Part shown: in pieces, positions 1 to 8,937 of the stretch
How positions within the stretch are numbered: position 1 is the stretch's first letter
Layout of the letters: each line of letters starts with the position of its first letter
From: Bifidobacterium colobi
GTDB lineage: Bacteria; Actinomycetota; Actinomycetes; Actinomycetales; Bifidobacteriaceae
Direction of reading: 5' to 3'
Length of the DNA stretch: 64,000 nt
Assembly: GCF_018555455.1 (NCBI RefSeq)
Contig: NZ_JAFEJU010000002.1
Coordinates: 522,052-586,051 of the forward strand
Program-made: the position numbers and the translations under genes
The notes under the pieces: model-generated
Told to the model about the DNA's origin: nothing
What the model saw: only the letters and a program-made list of their open reading frames with translations
The model's database searches: none

Positions 1-309
1 CGCCACTTTCAACGCCGGTTCCATGCCGATGATTGGAATATCATAGTGATCGCGCAAATCGTTGACGGCTGCGGAAGTGGCGGTATTGCAGGCAATCACC
101 ACGGCTTTGACGCCTTGGTTCACGAATCGCTCAACAATCGCGAAACTCAACGCCTTGACTTGCTCAGGTGTTTTGGTGCCATATGGAGCATTGGCGGAAT
201 CGCCGAAATACAGCACATGCTCACCCGGCATATCCTTGGCGATCTGCTTGGCCACGGAAATACCGCCAAGCCCGGAATCGAACACACCTATTGGCGCCGA
301 CGAACTCAT
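1..309 (-). CDS. murI: glutamate racemase MurI, N-terminal part (cut by window edge)
   Basis: Interconverts L- and D-glutamate to supply D-Glu for peptidoglycan in the cytoplasm. The 103 codons present begin at the ATG complementary to 307-309, behind an AGGAAGG-like ribosome site. They show the family signatures FDSGLGG (residues 10-16), a Gly-Asp-Ser-Ala segment near 36-39, and ACNTATSAA with the first catalytic cysteine at residue 74. The second catalytic cysteine and the rest of the protein lie beyond the left edge. It is divergent from dapF, 51 bases away; both genes make cell-wall amino acids. Identity is firm; only the missing C-terminus is unseen. Confidence 0.95.
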   Translation of the reverse strand, partial: MSSSAPIGVFDSGLGGISVAKQIAKDMPGEHVLYFGDSANAPYGTKTPEQVKALSFAIVERFVNQGVKAVVIACNTATSAAVNDLRDHYDIPIIGMEPALKVA

Positions 310-360
310 GCCTGAATCCTTCCTGTCATTGTGTCGATTACTAGAGTACTCTTACAAGGC

Positions 361-1254
361 ATGAGTCTTCCGAAGCAAGTAACCAAAGCGCACGCCACCG
401 GCAATGATTTCGTGGTCTACCTCGACCGGTCCGGCAAGTTCGAACCCACCCCGGACGAGGTGCGATTCCTGTGCGACCGTCATTTCGGCATTGGCGGCGA
501 TGGTTTGATTCGTCTGACCCGCCCGGATTTCGTATCCGATTTGAGCGACGATCAGATTGCACAGATGCTGGCTGGCGGCGCTCGCTGGTTTATGGATTAC
601 CGTAATGCCGATGGATCGTTGGCGGAAATGTGCGGCAACGGTACGCGTGCCATCACCTTGTTCGCCCAGCGTGAAGGCGTGGCGGACTCCACTGAACCAT
701 TCCGACTCGGCACGCGCGCGGGAGTGAAGATCCTGACGCCGAAAGGCAATATGAAGCCGTATGGAGCCGACGTGTTCCAGGTGGAGATGGGCGCGTGGAA
801 GATCGGTGAACTCGATGCCTACGAGGTTACGATTCCCGGTACCGCCGGTTCTGCTCGCGGCACGTTCGTCGACATGGGCAATCCGCATGTGGTGGCGGTG
901 ATTGAAGACGCGTTCGCTTCGCTGCCGGTGGTTGAAGACCTTGATTTGGTGACCAAGCCGGTGGTGGCACCAGAAATCAAATCCGATCAGAACGTGGAAT
1001 TCGTGCGCGTCGACGAGATCGATGAGGAAGCAGGCTCCGGCGAGGCCACGATGCGCGTCAACGAGCGCGGTTGCGGCGAGACTTTGTCGTGCGGTACCGG
1101 ACTGTGCGCCACGGGCATTGTGCTGCGAGCCAAGACCGGCATCGACCACTGGGATATCACCGTGCGCGGCGGCACCTTGCGCGTGGATGTGAGCGAGACG
1201 GATGTGAAGCTCACCGGTGCGGCCACCCTCGTGGCTGATATCGCGCTGCTGTAG
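361..1254 (+). CDS. dapF: diaminopimelate epimerase DapF
   Basis: Epimerises LL- to meso-diaminopimelate for lysine and cell-wall synthesis. The 297-residue protein carries both active-site cysteine signatures, MCGNGTRA near residue 95 and RGCGETLSCGTG near residue 240, and the N-terminal KAHATGNDFVV. An in-frame GTG at 331 would add ten residues. I chose the ATG at 361 because it is preceded by an AAGG and the family normally begins a few residues before KxHATGNDF. The gene is divergent from murI and convergent with the VKOR gene, with a strong dyad between the two stops. Confidence 0.95.
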   Translation: MSLPKQVTKAHATGNDFVVYLDRSGKFEPTPDEVRFLCDRHFGIGGDGLIRLTRPDFVSDLSDDQIAQMLAGGARWFMDYRNADGSLAEMCGNGTRAITLFAQREGVADSTEPFRLGTRAGVKILTPKGNMKPYGADVFQVEMGAWKIGELDAYEVTIPGTAGSARGTFVDMGNPHVVAVIEDAFASLPVVEDLDLVTKPVVAPEIKSDQNVEFVRVDEIDEEAGSGEATMRVNERGCGETLSCGTGLCATGIVLRAKTGIDHWDITVRGGTLRVDVSETDVKLTGAATLVADIALL

Positions 1255-1310
1255 CGCTGCAATACAGCTGTTGCAGGCGACTGCTGCATACATCAACTGT
1301 TGCAATAACG

Positions 1311-1350
1311 AACTGTGGCTGCCTCCCGGTAACGAGGGGCAGCCACAGTT
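1311..1350. terminator. hairpin between convergent dapF and VKOR gene
   Basis: A perfect 13-bp stem (1311-1323 with 1338-1350) and a 14-base loop lie between two convergent stops. There is no long T run on either side, so it is a likely bidirectional terminator rather than a certain one. Confidence 0.7.
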
Positions 1351-1369
1351 CATTATTGATTACTGACTC

Positions 1370-2137
1370 TTATGCGGCGAACAGCGCCGAGCCTTCAGTC
1401 ACAAATATCAGCGCCACAATGGCTACGATCCACAGCACATCGACCATGAGATCAAAGTTCAAGCGATAGTACTTGTTCAGTCCAGCCGGCACTGCTCCAG
1501 TGCTCTTGCTGCTCGGCAGCTCTTGCACGGCAACGGTGGCGTGGCTCAGTGCCATGAACTGGATGGTGGTGGAGAACATCAGCGTCAAGCACCATGGGCA
1601 CAGCGCATGAATCACGAACAATGACTGCGTGCTCAGCCAATACGAGTAGGCAAGTGCGGCCAAACCGCCCAGCCACGTGCAGGTGGCGAACCAGCGCGGT
1701 ACCCGTACGCGAGCCAAACCAATCACCGCAATCGTAATGAATACGGATTCAGCGGCGATGCCGAAGAACGCGTTCGGATAGCTTAATCCGCCGAACTTTA
1801 CGATTTCCGCCTGCCAGGACTGCGCCACGGTAGTGCAGGAGATGACCGCGTTCACATCGCATCCAAGCTGTGCTTCGGGATGGCGAGCCAATTGGAGGGT
1901 TTCGGCGGACAGGATGAACGAGGTGCCAAGCGCCACTACCGAGGCGAGCAGCATGATCAGGTAGGTCCAGGTGGCGCTGTGCCGCCAGCCGGTCAGCGGA
2001 CTGGTTGTGAGCGAAGGCGCGGCTGCGGGCGCGGCTGTAGAGTCGCTGGTAGTTTGGCCGTTGGCGTGGGCCTCGGCTCGGTCCGCAATCGTGGTGGTCT
2101 GTTTGTTGTTCTGCTTGGTTGTAGTGTTACGAGTCAT
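1370..2137 (-). CDS. vitamin K epoxide reductase (VKOR) family membrane protein
   Basis: Membrane oxidoreductase that in bacteria usually re-oxidises a DsbA-like thiol oxidase with quinone. The 255 residues have a Thr/Ala-rich cytoplasmic N-terminus (about 1-55) followed by about five hydrophobic segments. The paired loop cysteines are visible (LGCDVNAVISC) and the active-site CxxC is CPWC in a later segment (HALCPWCL). The start ATG at 2137 has GAGGGG upstream on its strand. No DsbA-like partner is beside it. The family assignment is firm; the partner and substrate are inferred from the family. Confidence 0.88.
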   Translation of the reverse strand: MTRNTTTKQNNKQTTTIADRAEAHANGQTTSDSTAAPAAAPSLTTSPLTGWRHSATWTYLIMLLASVVALGTSFILSAETLQLARHPEAQLGCDVNAVISCTTVAQSWQAEIVKFGGLSYPNAFFGIAAESVFITIAVIGLARVRVPRWFATCTWLGGLAALAYSYWLSTQSLFVIHALCPWCLTLMFSTTIQFMALSHATVAVQELPSSKSTGAVPAGLNKYYRLNFDLMVDVLWIVAIVALIFVTEGSALFAA

Positions 2138-2226
2138 GATTCCCCTCAGGTTTGATTGCTCACTACCTTAGCCGCGACCCTCGCCGGAGTTCCGCTGACG
2201 GCCTGAATGCGGTTACGATGGAACGT

Positions 2227-3111
2227 ATGACTGACTATGCGATGCCTGTGGCCCCGCCGAAGACCGGGTGGGACATTCATTGCCACACCGTGTTCTCCGA
2301 TGGCACGGAGACACCGGGTGCAATGGCCCGCGAATGCAAGACGTTGGGTTTGAAGGGCGTCGCCATCTCCGATCATGACACCACCGCCGGCTGGCAGGAT
2401 GCCGAAGCGGGGGCGCGGGCGGTCGGACTGCCTTTGCTGCGCGGCACGGAGATCACCGCCACGGATCAGGGTGTTTCGGTGCATATGCTCGGATTCCAAT
2501 ACGATCCCGAAAGTCCGCATATCGTGAATTTGTTTGCGGCGACTCGGGCTGCGCGATTGCGTCGCACGCAGCACATGGTGGAATTGATGGCCAAGGATTA
2601 CCCGATTTCCTGGGAGTCGGTGTTGGCCCAGGTCAAGGAAGGCGGCAAAACCACGATAGGGCGGCCGCATATTGCCGACGCATTGGTAAGCGCCGGAGTG
2701 TATCGCAATCGTTCTGAGGCGTTCGCCGATGCGGTCAACTCTTCGTCCAAGTATTACATTCCAACGCCGTCGCCCACCACGCATGAGGTGGTGGCCGCCG
2801 TCAAGGAGGCTGGCGGTGTGATTCTGGTGGCTCATGCCGCGGATGTGAGCCGTAATCGCCGACTGCTCTCCGATGAGCAGATCGCAGCGCTCGCCAACGA
2901 GGGCTTGGACGGTTTGGAAGTCTGGCATCGCGGCAATCCGCCGGAGCAACGCGTGCGTTTGCTGGGCTTGTGCCGTCGGTTCGGATTGTTGGTCACCGGC
3001 GGTTCGGATTGGCATGGTGCAGGCAAGCCGAACCTGCTGGGCGAGAACCTCACCGATGATGCCACGGTTGCCGAGATCGTGCGCAGAGGCGTGCTGCCGC
3101 TGTATCGGTAG
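2227..3111 (+). CDS. PHP-domain phosphoesterase (TrpH/YciV type)
   Basis: Metal-dependent phosphoesterase of the PHP superfamily. Characterised YciV/TrpH-like members act on nucleoside 3',5'-bisphosphate or trim RNA 5' ends; I infer that role by family only. The 294 residues start with the metal motif DIHCHTVFSDGT, followed by ISDHDT, then GRPHIADAL, a late VAHAA and a final GSDWHG, which together give the usual histidine/aspartate metal ligands. Two ATGs are possible (2218 and 2227); the latter has GGAAC just upstream. It stands alone between the divergent VKOR gene and the accessory zone. Confidence 0.85.
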   Translation: MTDYAMPVAPPKTGWDIHCHTVFSDGTETPGAMARECKTLGLKGVAISDHDTTAGWQDAEAGARAVGLPLLRGTEITATDQGVSVHMLGFQYDPESPHIVNLFAATRAARLRRTQHMVELMAKDYPISWESVLAQVKEGGKTTIGRPHIADALVSAGVYRNRSEAFADAVNSSSKYYIPTPSPTTHEVVAAVKEAGGVILVAHAADVSRNRRLLSDEQIAALANEGLDGLEVWHRGNPPEQRVRLLGLCRRFGLLVTGGSDWHGAGKPNLLGENLTDDATVAEIVRRGVLPLYR

Positions 3112-3321
3112 GTATCAGCAAATGGCGCATTGCACATTGCGCTTGAGTCAAGGCGCTTGAACTCAGTTTTTGCGTACTGTGCCTATTGCGCTGTTTGAAG
3201 TCTTGAGGCATGTAGCGCGCACTGTGCAAGCGTCCAAGCGGAGCGGTAGAAGTGAAGTGTTTTTCGTGAAAGAGACACGAAGGAGAAATGATGGTGAGTG
3301 AGAAGCAGGGCGGGAGCGCCA

Positions 3322-3328
3322 CCCCCCC
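3322..3328 (+). repeat. C7 homopolymer at the 5' end of the surface-protein gene
   Basis: Seven consecutive C lie between an AGGAG-preceded start (ATGs at 3288 and 3291) and the large frame of the next gene. With C7 the short frame reads 22 codons to a TAA at 3354. With one more C it runs without a stop into the 359-codon frame. This is the geometry of a slipped-strand switch, though a sequencing or true-frameshift explanation is possible. Confidence 0.6.
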
Positions 3329-3373
3329 TATGAGCATTCTGCTGCAAAACCGATAACGGGCGATGCTTCTTCC

Positions 3374-4453
3374 TTGAGTTCGGGTTCTGTTGCCAGTATG
3401 ACCAGTGTGCCATTGCCCGATCGGCCTGATGCTGCGAAGTCCGAAACCGATGAGGCAGGGGCATCCATTTCTACTGATGCTACTGATGCTTCCAGTATGA
3501 AATCCACCGTATCCGGCATATCGGGCGGTAGTGGTTCGAAGCGACCCGTATGGCTGATTCCCGTTATCGCCGTGGTGTGCGCGGTCGTGCTGGTCGTGGC
3601 GGGTGTGTTCGGCTGGCGTGCGTGGGACGCGCACGAGCTGGCTGCGGCCAAGGCGGATTGCGCCGCCGCGGCCGAGAAGGTGCGGGAGTCGGCGAACGGC
3701 TACAACCAGCTGCTCAACGGGGAGGCGGCCGAGGCCTCCATGGTGAAGGCGGACCAGGTGAAGGACAAGACGACGCGTGCCGCTCTGGCCAAGGAGTTGA
3801 AGGCCCCGACACCCGAATACGAGGGCTGCGTCGCCGACGACGCCAGCGGATTGAACAAGGCCGCCACGACGTTGGACGGCCAGGCGGACTGGTACGCGAA
3901 GCACACGAAATCGCTGGACAAGGCGGTGAAGCGGGTCAATGCGTCGAAGGCCGCGAAGACGTTGGACACGGCGAAAACCAGCCTGAAATCCAAGCTGGAG
4001 GAGGCGTCGAAGCTGCTCGCGGATTCGGACGGCGAGGTGGCCGACAACGCGACCCGCGACAACCTCATGAAGGCCATCGACGCCGCCAGGAAGCTGACGG
4101 ACGGCAACGATCCGGCGAAACTCGACCAGGCGCGCAAAAGCGTCGAGGACGCGATGAAGCAGGTGAACGACTCGATCCAGGCGAAGAACGACGCGGACAA
4201 GGCCGCGGCCGACGCGGCGGCACAGCAGGCGGCGGCCGCCCAGTCGGCGGCTTCCGCCACCCCGTCCTACAACACGGGCAGCTACGGGTACTCGCGCAAT
4301 TACGGTTATTCCGGCGGCAACACGTACCGGCCCTCCAGCGGCGGCAGCGCGAGCACGAACAGTGGTTCATCCGGCAACGACGACCACGGCGGAGCATTCG
4401 CATGGGGAACTGGAAATCAATCAACAGGCAATTATGCTCCTATTGAACATTGA
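3374..4453 (+). CDS. membrane-anchored FIVAR-like surface protein (start disrupted by C7 tract)
   Basis: The protein has an acidic Ser/Thr/Asp-rich N-terminus, one strong transmembrane segment (about 59-81), then a roughly 210-residue Ala/Lys/Asp-rich helical exterior region. That region includes a FIVAR-like stretch (LMKAIDAARKLTDGNDPAKL), two cysteines that could form a disulfide, and a Gly/Ser/Tyr/Asn-rich tail. No enzyme motif is seen. Similar bifidobacterial proteins are often labelled colicin-transporter-like, which says little about function. The only in-frame start is a weak TTG at 3374; the well-placed AGGAG and ATGs at 3288-3293 are in another frame. The codon use is markedly more GC-rich than the flanks, hinting at a separate origin. 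Confidence 0.6.
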   Translation: MSSGSVASMTSVPLPDRPDAAKSETDEAGASISTDATDASSMKSTVSGISGGSGSKRPVWLIPVIAVVCAVVLVVAGVFGWRAWDAHELAAAKADCAAAAEKVRESANGYNQLLNGEAAEASMVKADQVKDKTTRAALAKELKAPTPEYEGCVADDASGLNKAATTLDGQADWYAKHTKSLDKAVKRVNASKAAKTLDTAKTSLKSKLEEASKLLADSDGEVADNATRDNLMKAIDAARKLTDGNDPAKLDQARKSVEDAMKQVNDSIQAKNDADKAAADAAAQQAAAAQSAASATPSYNTGSYGYSRNYGYSGGNTYRPSSGGSASTNSGSSGNDDHGGAFAWGTGNQSTGNYAPIEH

Positions 4454-4475
4454 TTGTCATCCGTTTTAGACCATT

Positions 4476-4509
4476 GAGGCCCCATACCGTTTATTCGGTA
4501 TGGGGGCTC
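4476..4509 (+). terminator. terminator of the FIVAR-like gene
   Basis: A 14-bp stem with one mismatch (4476-4489 with 4496-4509) around a six-base loop starts 22 bases after the stop codon. Confidence 0.75.
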
Positions 4510-4554
4510 ACCGTGTTTCAGGCTGGTTCGATTCCCGAATACGGCGGAGGGTCG

Positions 4555-4758
4555 TCATCCGACGTGTTGGATGACGGCCATGCAGCCGGTGTTGACCATG
4601 GTGGGCGGGAGCAGGCCCATGAGCGCCGCCGGCCGCAACACATCCATGTTTCCGGACAGGATGTACGGCATGGGACCGTCGTATGGCGTTCCGGCCTCGG
4701 TTCGAAAGATGTGTGCCGGATTCGTATCTTCGATGCAACGCATCTCGTCATCTTCCAT
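4555..4758 (-). CDS. small hypothetical protein, possibly a remnant
   Basis: A 67-codon frame starts at an ATG at 4758 preceded on its strand by GGAAGAAG. The N-terminus is acidic (MEDDEMRCIEDTNPAHIF) and the C-terminus hydrophobic (LMGLLPPTMVNTGCMAVIQ). Composition looks more protein-like than the overlapping frames, but I recognise no family. It sits in a decayed, repeat-rich stretch, so it may be a fragment of a lost gene. Confidence 0.3.
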   Translation of the reverse strand: MEDDEMRCIEDTNPAHIFRTEAGTPYDGPMPYILSGNMDVLRPAALMGLLPPTMVNTGCMAVIQHVG

Positions 4759-5024
4759 GTTCTTCTTCCGGTTTCATGCCGCATAGGGGGTGTCCGTCGG
4801 ATCCGCTACCGGAGTCTATGTTCTCCGGCACCGGATTCGCGGATACGAGGGGCGGGAGAGGCCCGTCCTGTTGATCAACATGGGAGGAGAATCCCATGGG
4901 ATCCGATTCCGGAGCCGCCGACGAAGACGATCGAGAAGCATACGAGCGCCGACGCCATGGGCAACACGACCGTGATCACCACCGGCACCGGATTCGGCGG
5001 CGCCAGCTGTCCAAAACATGGCTT

Positions 5025-5225
5025 TCTCGCTTACAAGGGGTTGATTCGAGCTTCCGGAAACATCTATCTGCTCTACAAGGGGTTCCTCAACCCGCAAATC
5101 ACGGGTATAACCGCCATCACGATACCGTCATTCCGCCGTTTTGACGGACCCTCTACTCAGCGAGCAACCCCTTGTAACGCAGATAGACCTCCCGCGAGCC
5201 GGAAATCAACCCCTTGTAAGCGAGA
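5025..5225. repeat. inverted pair of 42-base-spaced repeats
   Basis: A 22-base sequence at 5025-5046 recurs as a perfect inverted copy at 5204-5225. Inside each arm a second related copy sits exactly 42 bases away: the core TACAAGGGGTT is at 5032 and 5074, and its complement at 5166 and 5208. The transcript could form a long hairpin. Read as protein, the 14-residue period appears on both strands, which suggests a mobile or amplifying repeat rather than a gene. Confidence 0.75.
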
Positions 5226-5249
5226 TACGCCCTCCCGCTCACAAAATAA

Positions 5250-5333
5250 TCACCCTTCGAACACGCGGTCGCGAATCATGCGACCGGATTCGTCCAGCGC
5301 GGTGCCATGGCCGTGAATCGCCAGCGGCCGCCT
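5250..5333 (-). pseudogene. possible C-terminal gene fragment
   Basis: On the minus strand the codons ending at the stop at 5250-5252 read PLAIHGHGTALDESGRMIRD followed by RVFEG. This has a natural amino-acid composition, but no start or upstream body remains. It is reported as a possible remnant; I do not recognise the parent family. Confidence 0.2.
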
Positions 5334-5653
5334 TAGCGGAGGCCGTATGCCACCGCTGGGCCATATGGCTTCACTGGCGGCGGTTACCGAAACTGCAAGG
5401 CCAATGGGTGGCCGATGGTTTCAGTGAGGGGAGCCCAGTGAAGTCATGTGTCCACGTTGTGCCCGTATGCCTTTGTTGGTCGCTCTTAGCGAAGTCGAAT
5501 GGCCAATCCATGCCTGAGTGGCATTTTCGATACTCTCGAATCATCGCCCAGCGAAGCCATACATCCAACACATGGACCTATCGCATTGCCGACGGTATGC
5601 TCCGCCGTTCCGGTATGCTGGTATGGCAGTGTTGTAAGAACAAAGGGAATGCA
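5334..5653. other. non-coding stretch before the M60 gene
   Basis: I find no frame with good codon use or a ribosome site here. Several imperfect short repeats (GGTATGCT-like, at about 5596 and 5614) lie just upstream of the next gene and may belong to its promoter. The rest shows nothing I can interpret. Confidence 0.4.
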
Positions 5654-8600
5654 TTGACTACTATCGGCAAACGTATAGCAGCCATAACCGCCATCGCGGC
5701 GATGATGATTACAGGTGTCAGCGCAGGCACCGCTATGGCGGACGAGCAGCAGCCGGCGCAATCAGCCCAAACCAACCAGTCGACCCAATCCGCAAAGGTC
5801 GCTTCGCCAAAGGCCTCGGACTCCACGAACGCGGCCACCACCATCAAGCTGTCCACCATCGGCTCCAAAGACACGGATAAGAACCGTACGCTGCAGTCGT
5901 TCCAATTCGAGAACGCCGACTGGACCGGCTATTACATTCGCCCCGGCATCACGGCGAAATTCACCATCACGCTCAACACCAACGCCAAGACCCCGAACGT
6001 GCTGTGGGCGCATCGTCAGGTTGGCCGCGTGGATGAAAACACCTATACGTACATGCGTATGGATGATGGCGGCAAACTGAATCCCGGCAGCAACACAATC
6101 GAATATGACACCACTAGTCGCCAAGTCGGTCAGGTACTGTACATCCGCAACGATGGCACCGACCCGGCAACCGTGACCATCGAAAACCAGAACGGATCCG
6201 ATGGCAAGCCGTCGCTCGGCCAATACCCGTACTACGAATACGATGCCAAGAATCCTCAAGAATTCTGGACTTACCTCCAGCAGTTGCGCGAGTACGTGAA
6301 CAACGGCGTGGATACGAAGGCCGGCGATCTGAACACAAACCCGTCACTCGGCATGGATGCCACGTCCATTCGCACCGGTCGCATGGTCTATGAGCTGCGC
6401 GCCGCCAAGCTTGTGGATGCATTGAAAGATATCAATAGCGAGCAGGCCGCAACGGACTGGATTACGAACGCGGCGACCGTGTCCGAGGAACGCCTCGACT
6501 ATTTCGATCATCTGCAAGGCTTCGATGCCAAGGATGCAGATGCCAAGCAGCGTCCCACGAACATGAAAATCGTGCTGGAATTGACCCAGAACCTCACGAA
6601 CCCGTCATCGATGTTCGCGTGGTACACCATGTACCACCTGCCGGAAAGCGTGTTCCCTGGAGTCGCCACCAACCTGGATTCCGCGCACGGCTGGGCGAAC
6701 GACCATGAATATGGTCACATGCTGGATATCGACCCGTTGACCCATGCGGAAGAGACCAACAACCTATTCAGCATTTGGGGACGGCATCGCGTCGGCGAAG
6801 CACAGCTCAAGGACGGTAAGACCTTCACCACCAGCATCTACCATGGCAATGTGCTCTCCGCACAGCAGCAGCTTGACTCGTGGCTGAACGAGAGGCTCAC
6901 GAATCCTGATGCCGCCTCCCAGTGGGGAGACATCTGGTGGGGCGTGACCGCAAAGTGGGAGATACTGCGTTGGTTCGATGATTACGATTACGCCGATTAC
7001 GATTACGCAAACTCCGCCTACACTGCCGAAAGCGCCGCTCAGGTCAAGAACTACGGCGGTTTAGGTGCCGTCTACCGCAAGGTGCGCAGTAATCCCGCCA
7101 ACTATCGTGTACTCGGCGACGGTCCGAGCAATGCGATGGCCGGAGCCACCGCCAAAGCATATTCGGATGCGCTCGGCTTCGATATGAGCGAGGTTCTGGA
7201 GCGCTATGGCGCACAAATTCCTGACGAGGTCAAGGAATATACGGCCAAATATCCGAAGCTTGATGTGAAGATCCAATACTTCAACATCAACTCGGACGCC
7301 AAAGCCATGAACGGTGCCGGACTGTTCTCCAAGAAGACCGGCGGCCCAACCTTGACGGCCAAGCGTGGCTCGGACGGCAAACTCACGGTAACCGCTTCCT
7401 ACGCGGCGGATTCCGCGGAATCCAAGACGGTTTCCGGCTATGAGCTCTTGGCTGATGGCAAGGCTGTGCAATGGCAGCCGGATGGCAAGTTCAGCATCGA
7501 CACTGACCCGAGCGTGGAATATCAGGTCATCGCCTACGATCGCCGCGCCAATCCGAGCGCCGCGACCACGCTCAAGGCGAATGCTGATATCACGGTAAAG
7601 GTCCTCACATCCGATGGTGCAAGCCCAGTTAAGGCAAGCGTCACCGTTACGCCGAACAACGGCGGCAAAGCAACCGTCTATCATCCGAATGCGCAGGGTG
7701 AGCTTACCATCAAGAACGCGCCATCATCGAAGATCTCTGCATCGTTGGATGGCTACACCAGTGCTCCGGCTACCGTACCGGTGGATGGCTATGACTGGGC
7801 GGGCGAAGTGATTCACTTCACGCTGACGCCGAAGGACAGCAAAGCGGCAACCACGCCGGCCCCGATAATCGGCGGCGCGCAAGCCGACGACGGCAGCCTG
7901 GCCTTCAGCATCACCCCGGACAACGCCGATGATGCGGTGTACTACACCACCGATGGTTCCGAGCCCTCAGCCGAACACGGTATCCGCTACACCGGTGGCA
8001 CCATCGGCATCACGTCCAGTCCGGTTACCGTCAAGGCCATTGCCTACCGTGCCGGATTCGCGCCCAGCCGCATCGCTTTCGCCACGTTCACCGATTCCCG
8101 TCAGGTGACTATCTGGAATCAGATATGGGGCCCCGATTACGGCTCCGGTCAGTCCAAGTCGTTTGGTGTGGGCACCTATGAGGCCGCGGATTTGGACTTC
8201 CTCGCCAATCAGGTGCGTAGTCTTAAGGTGCCGGATGGGCTCAAAGTGACCATCTACGAAGAGGCTGGTTTGCAGGGCGCCGCACATGTGTACACGCAGA
8301 CGGTGAATTGGGTGAACGTGTATGATCCGATCAAATCCCAGTCCATGAAGATCGAAACCGTTAAAGCTCCGGCCGCACAAACCGCAGGCAAGGTCACCTT
8401 CAAACCGGGTGCCGATGATGCCCAGGGCAGTATGGCTGAAGTCACGCGATACGCGGGTATTTCGATGAGCGCACCGGATGTCGCCTTCACTCGCGCCGGC
8501 TATAAGCCGACTGGTTGGCTTGCCGATGATGGCACCGCGTATGCGCCGGGTGCCGAGCTGCCGGATGGAAACGTGACGCTTACGGCTCAGTGGGAGGAAA

Positions 8601-8845
8601 GCCACGAAGAGCCGGAAACCAATAAGCCAGGCGGTGGCGATGGCAGTGAAACCGTGCCCGGCAAGCCCGGAACGGGGGAGAACGGCACTCTGACCGATGG
8701 TTCGCATGGTGCCAATGGTGCTGACGATGCCAAGGACTCGGTGCTGTCGGCAACTGGATCGACTGCTGTGACGCTGCTGGCACTGGTCAGCGTGCTGGTA
8801 GTCGCCGGGTGCGGCGTATGGAGTATCAGACGGCACATGCACTGA
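5654..8845 (+). CDS. secreted M60-like (mucin-type) metallopeptidase with sortase-like anchor
   Basis: The protein has 1063 residues. A TTG start at 5654 follows AAAGGGA by five bases and opens a clear signal peptide (TIGKRIAAITAIAAMMITG, cleavage near AMA-DE); the open frame upstream to 5141 is not coding in character. After a beta-rich N-terminal region comes the zinc site HEYGH (351-355) with the downstream glutamate near 366, matching the HExxH(8-28)E pattern of peptidase M60. C-terminal modules are a chitobiase-type segment (VYYTTDGSEPS), an InlB-type repeat (GYKPTGWLADDGTAYAPGA), a Gly/Glu-rich spacer, LSATG, a hydrophobic helix and a basic tail, as for sortase anchoring. M60 proteins cleave mucin-type glycoproteins; that substrate is inferred. 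Confidence 0.85.
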   Translation: MTTIGKRIAAITAIAAMMITGVSAGTAMADEQQPAQSAQTNQSTQSAKVASPKASDSTNAATTIKLSTIGSKDTDKNRTLQSFQFENADWTGYYIRPGITAKFTITLNTNAKTPNVLWAHRQVGRVDENTYTYMRMDDGGKLNPGSNTIEYDTTSRQVGQVLYIRNDGTDPATVTIENQNGSDGKPSLGQYPYYEYDAKNPQEFWTYLQQLREYVNNGVDTKAGDLNTNPSLGMDATSIRTGRMVYELRAAKLVDALKDINSEQAATDWITNAATVSEERLDYFDHLQGFDAKDADAKQRPTNMKIVLELTQNLTNPSSMFAWYTMYHLPESVFPGVATNLDSAHGWANDHEYGHMLDIDPLTHAEETNNLFSIWGRHRVGEAQLKDGKTFTTSIYHGNVLSAQQQLDSWLNERLTNPDAASQWGDIWWGVTAKWEILRWFDDYDYADYDYANSAYTAESAAQVKNYGGLGAVYRKVRSNPANYRVLGDGPSNAMAGATAKAYSDALGFDMSEVLERYGAQIPDEVKEYTAKYPKLDVKIQYFNINSDAKAMNGAGLFSKKTGGPTLTAKRGSDGKLTVTASYAADSAESKTVSGYELLADGKAVQWQPDGKFSIDTDPSVEYQVIAYDRRANPSAATTLKANADITVKVLTSDGASPVKASVTVTPNNGGKATVYHPNAQGELTIKNAPSSKISASLDGYTSAPATVPVDGYDWAGEVIHFTLTPKDSKAATTPAPIIGGAQADDGSLAFSITPDNADDAVYYTTDGSEPSAEHGIRYTGGTIGITSSPVTVKAIAYRAGFAPSRIAFATFTDSRQVTIWNQIWGPDYGSGQSKSFGVGTYEAADLDFLANQVRSLKVPDGLKVTIYEEAGLQGAAHVYTQTVNWVNVYDPIKSQSMKIETVKAPAAQTAGKVTFKPGADDAQGSMAEVTRYAGISMSAPDVAFTRAGYKPTGWLADDGTAYAPGAELPDGNVTLTAQWEESHEEPETNKPGGGDGSETVPGKPGTGENGTLTDGSHGANGADDAKDSVLSATGSTAVTLLALVSVLVVAGCGVWSIRRHMH

Positions 8846-8904
8846 TATGTGACTGTGGCATCTGACTGCACTGTTGATGCGGAACTGTTGATGCAGATCA
8901 GCGA

Positions 8905-8937
8905 AAAAGGCATCGCTCACTGTGGGCGATGCCTTTT
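8905..8937 (+). terminator. terminator of the M60 gene
   Basis: A perfect 12-bp stem (8905-8916 with 8926-8937), A-rich on the 5' side and ending in TTTT on the 3' side, lies 60 bases after the stop. Confidence 0.85.

Noticed and set aside
4896..5144. 82-codon plus-strand frame starting at 4896 behind GGAGGAG
   Set aside because: The ribosome site looks good, but the product is an Arg/His-rich run that enters the inverted repeat; composition does not look like a protein.
5025..5225. CRISPR-like array
   Set aside because: Only two units per arm, in opposite orientation, with no spacers of constant length between many repeats.
5141..5653. N-terminal extension of the M60 gene up to 5141
   Set aside because: This part covers a repeat and non-coding sequence; a ribosome site and signal peptide place the start at 5654.
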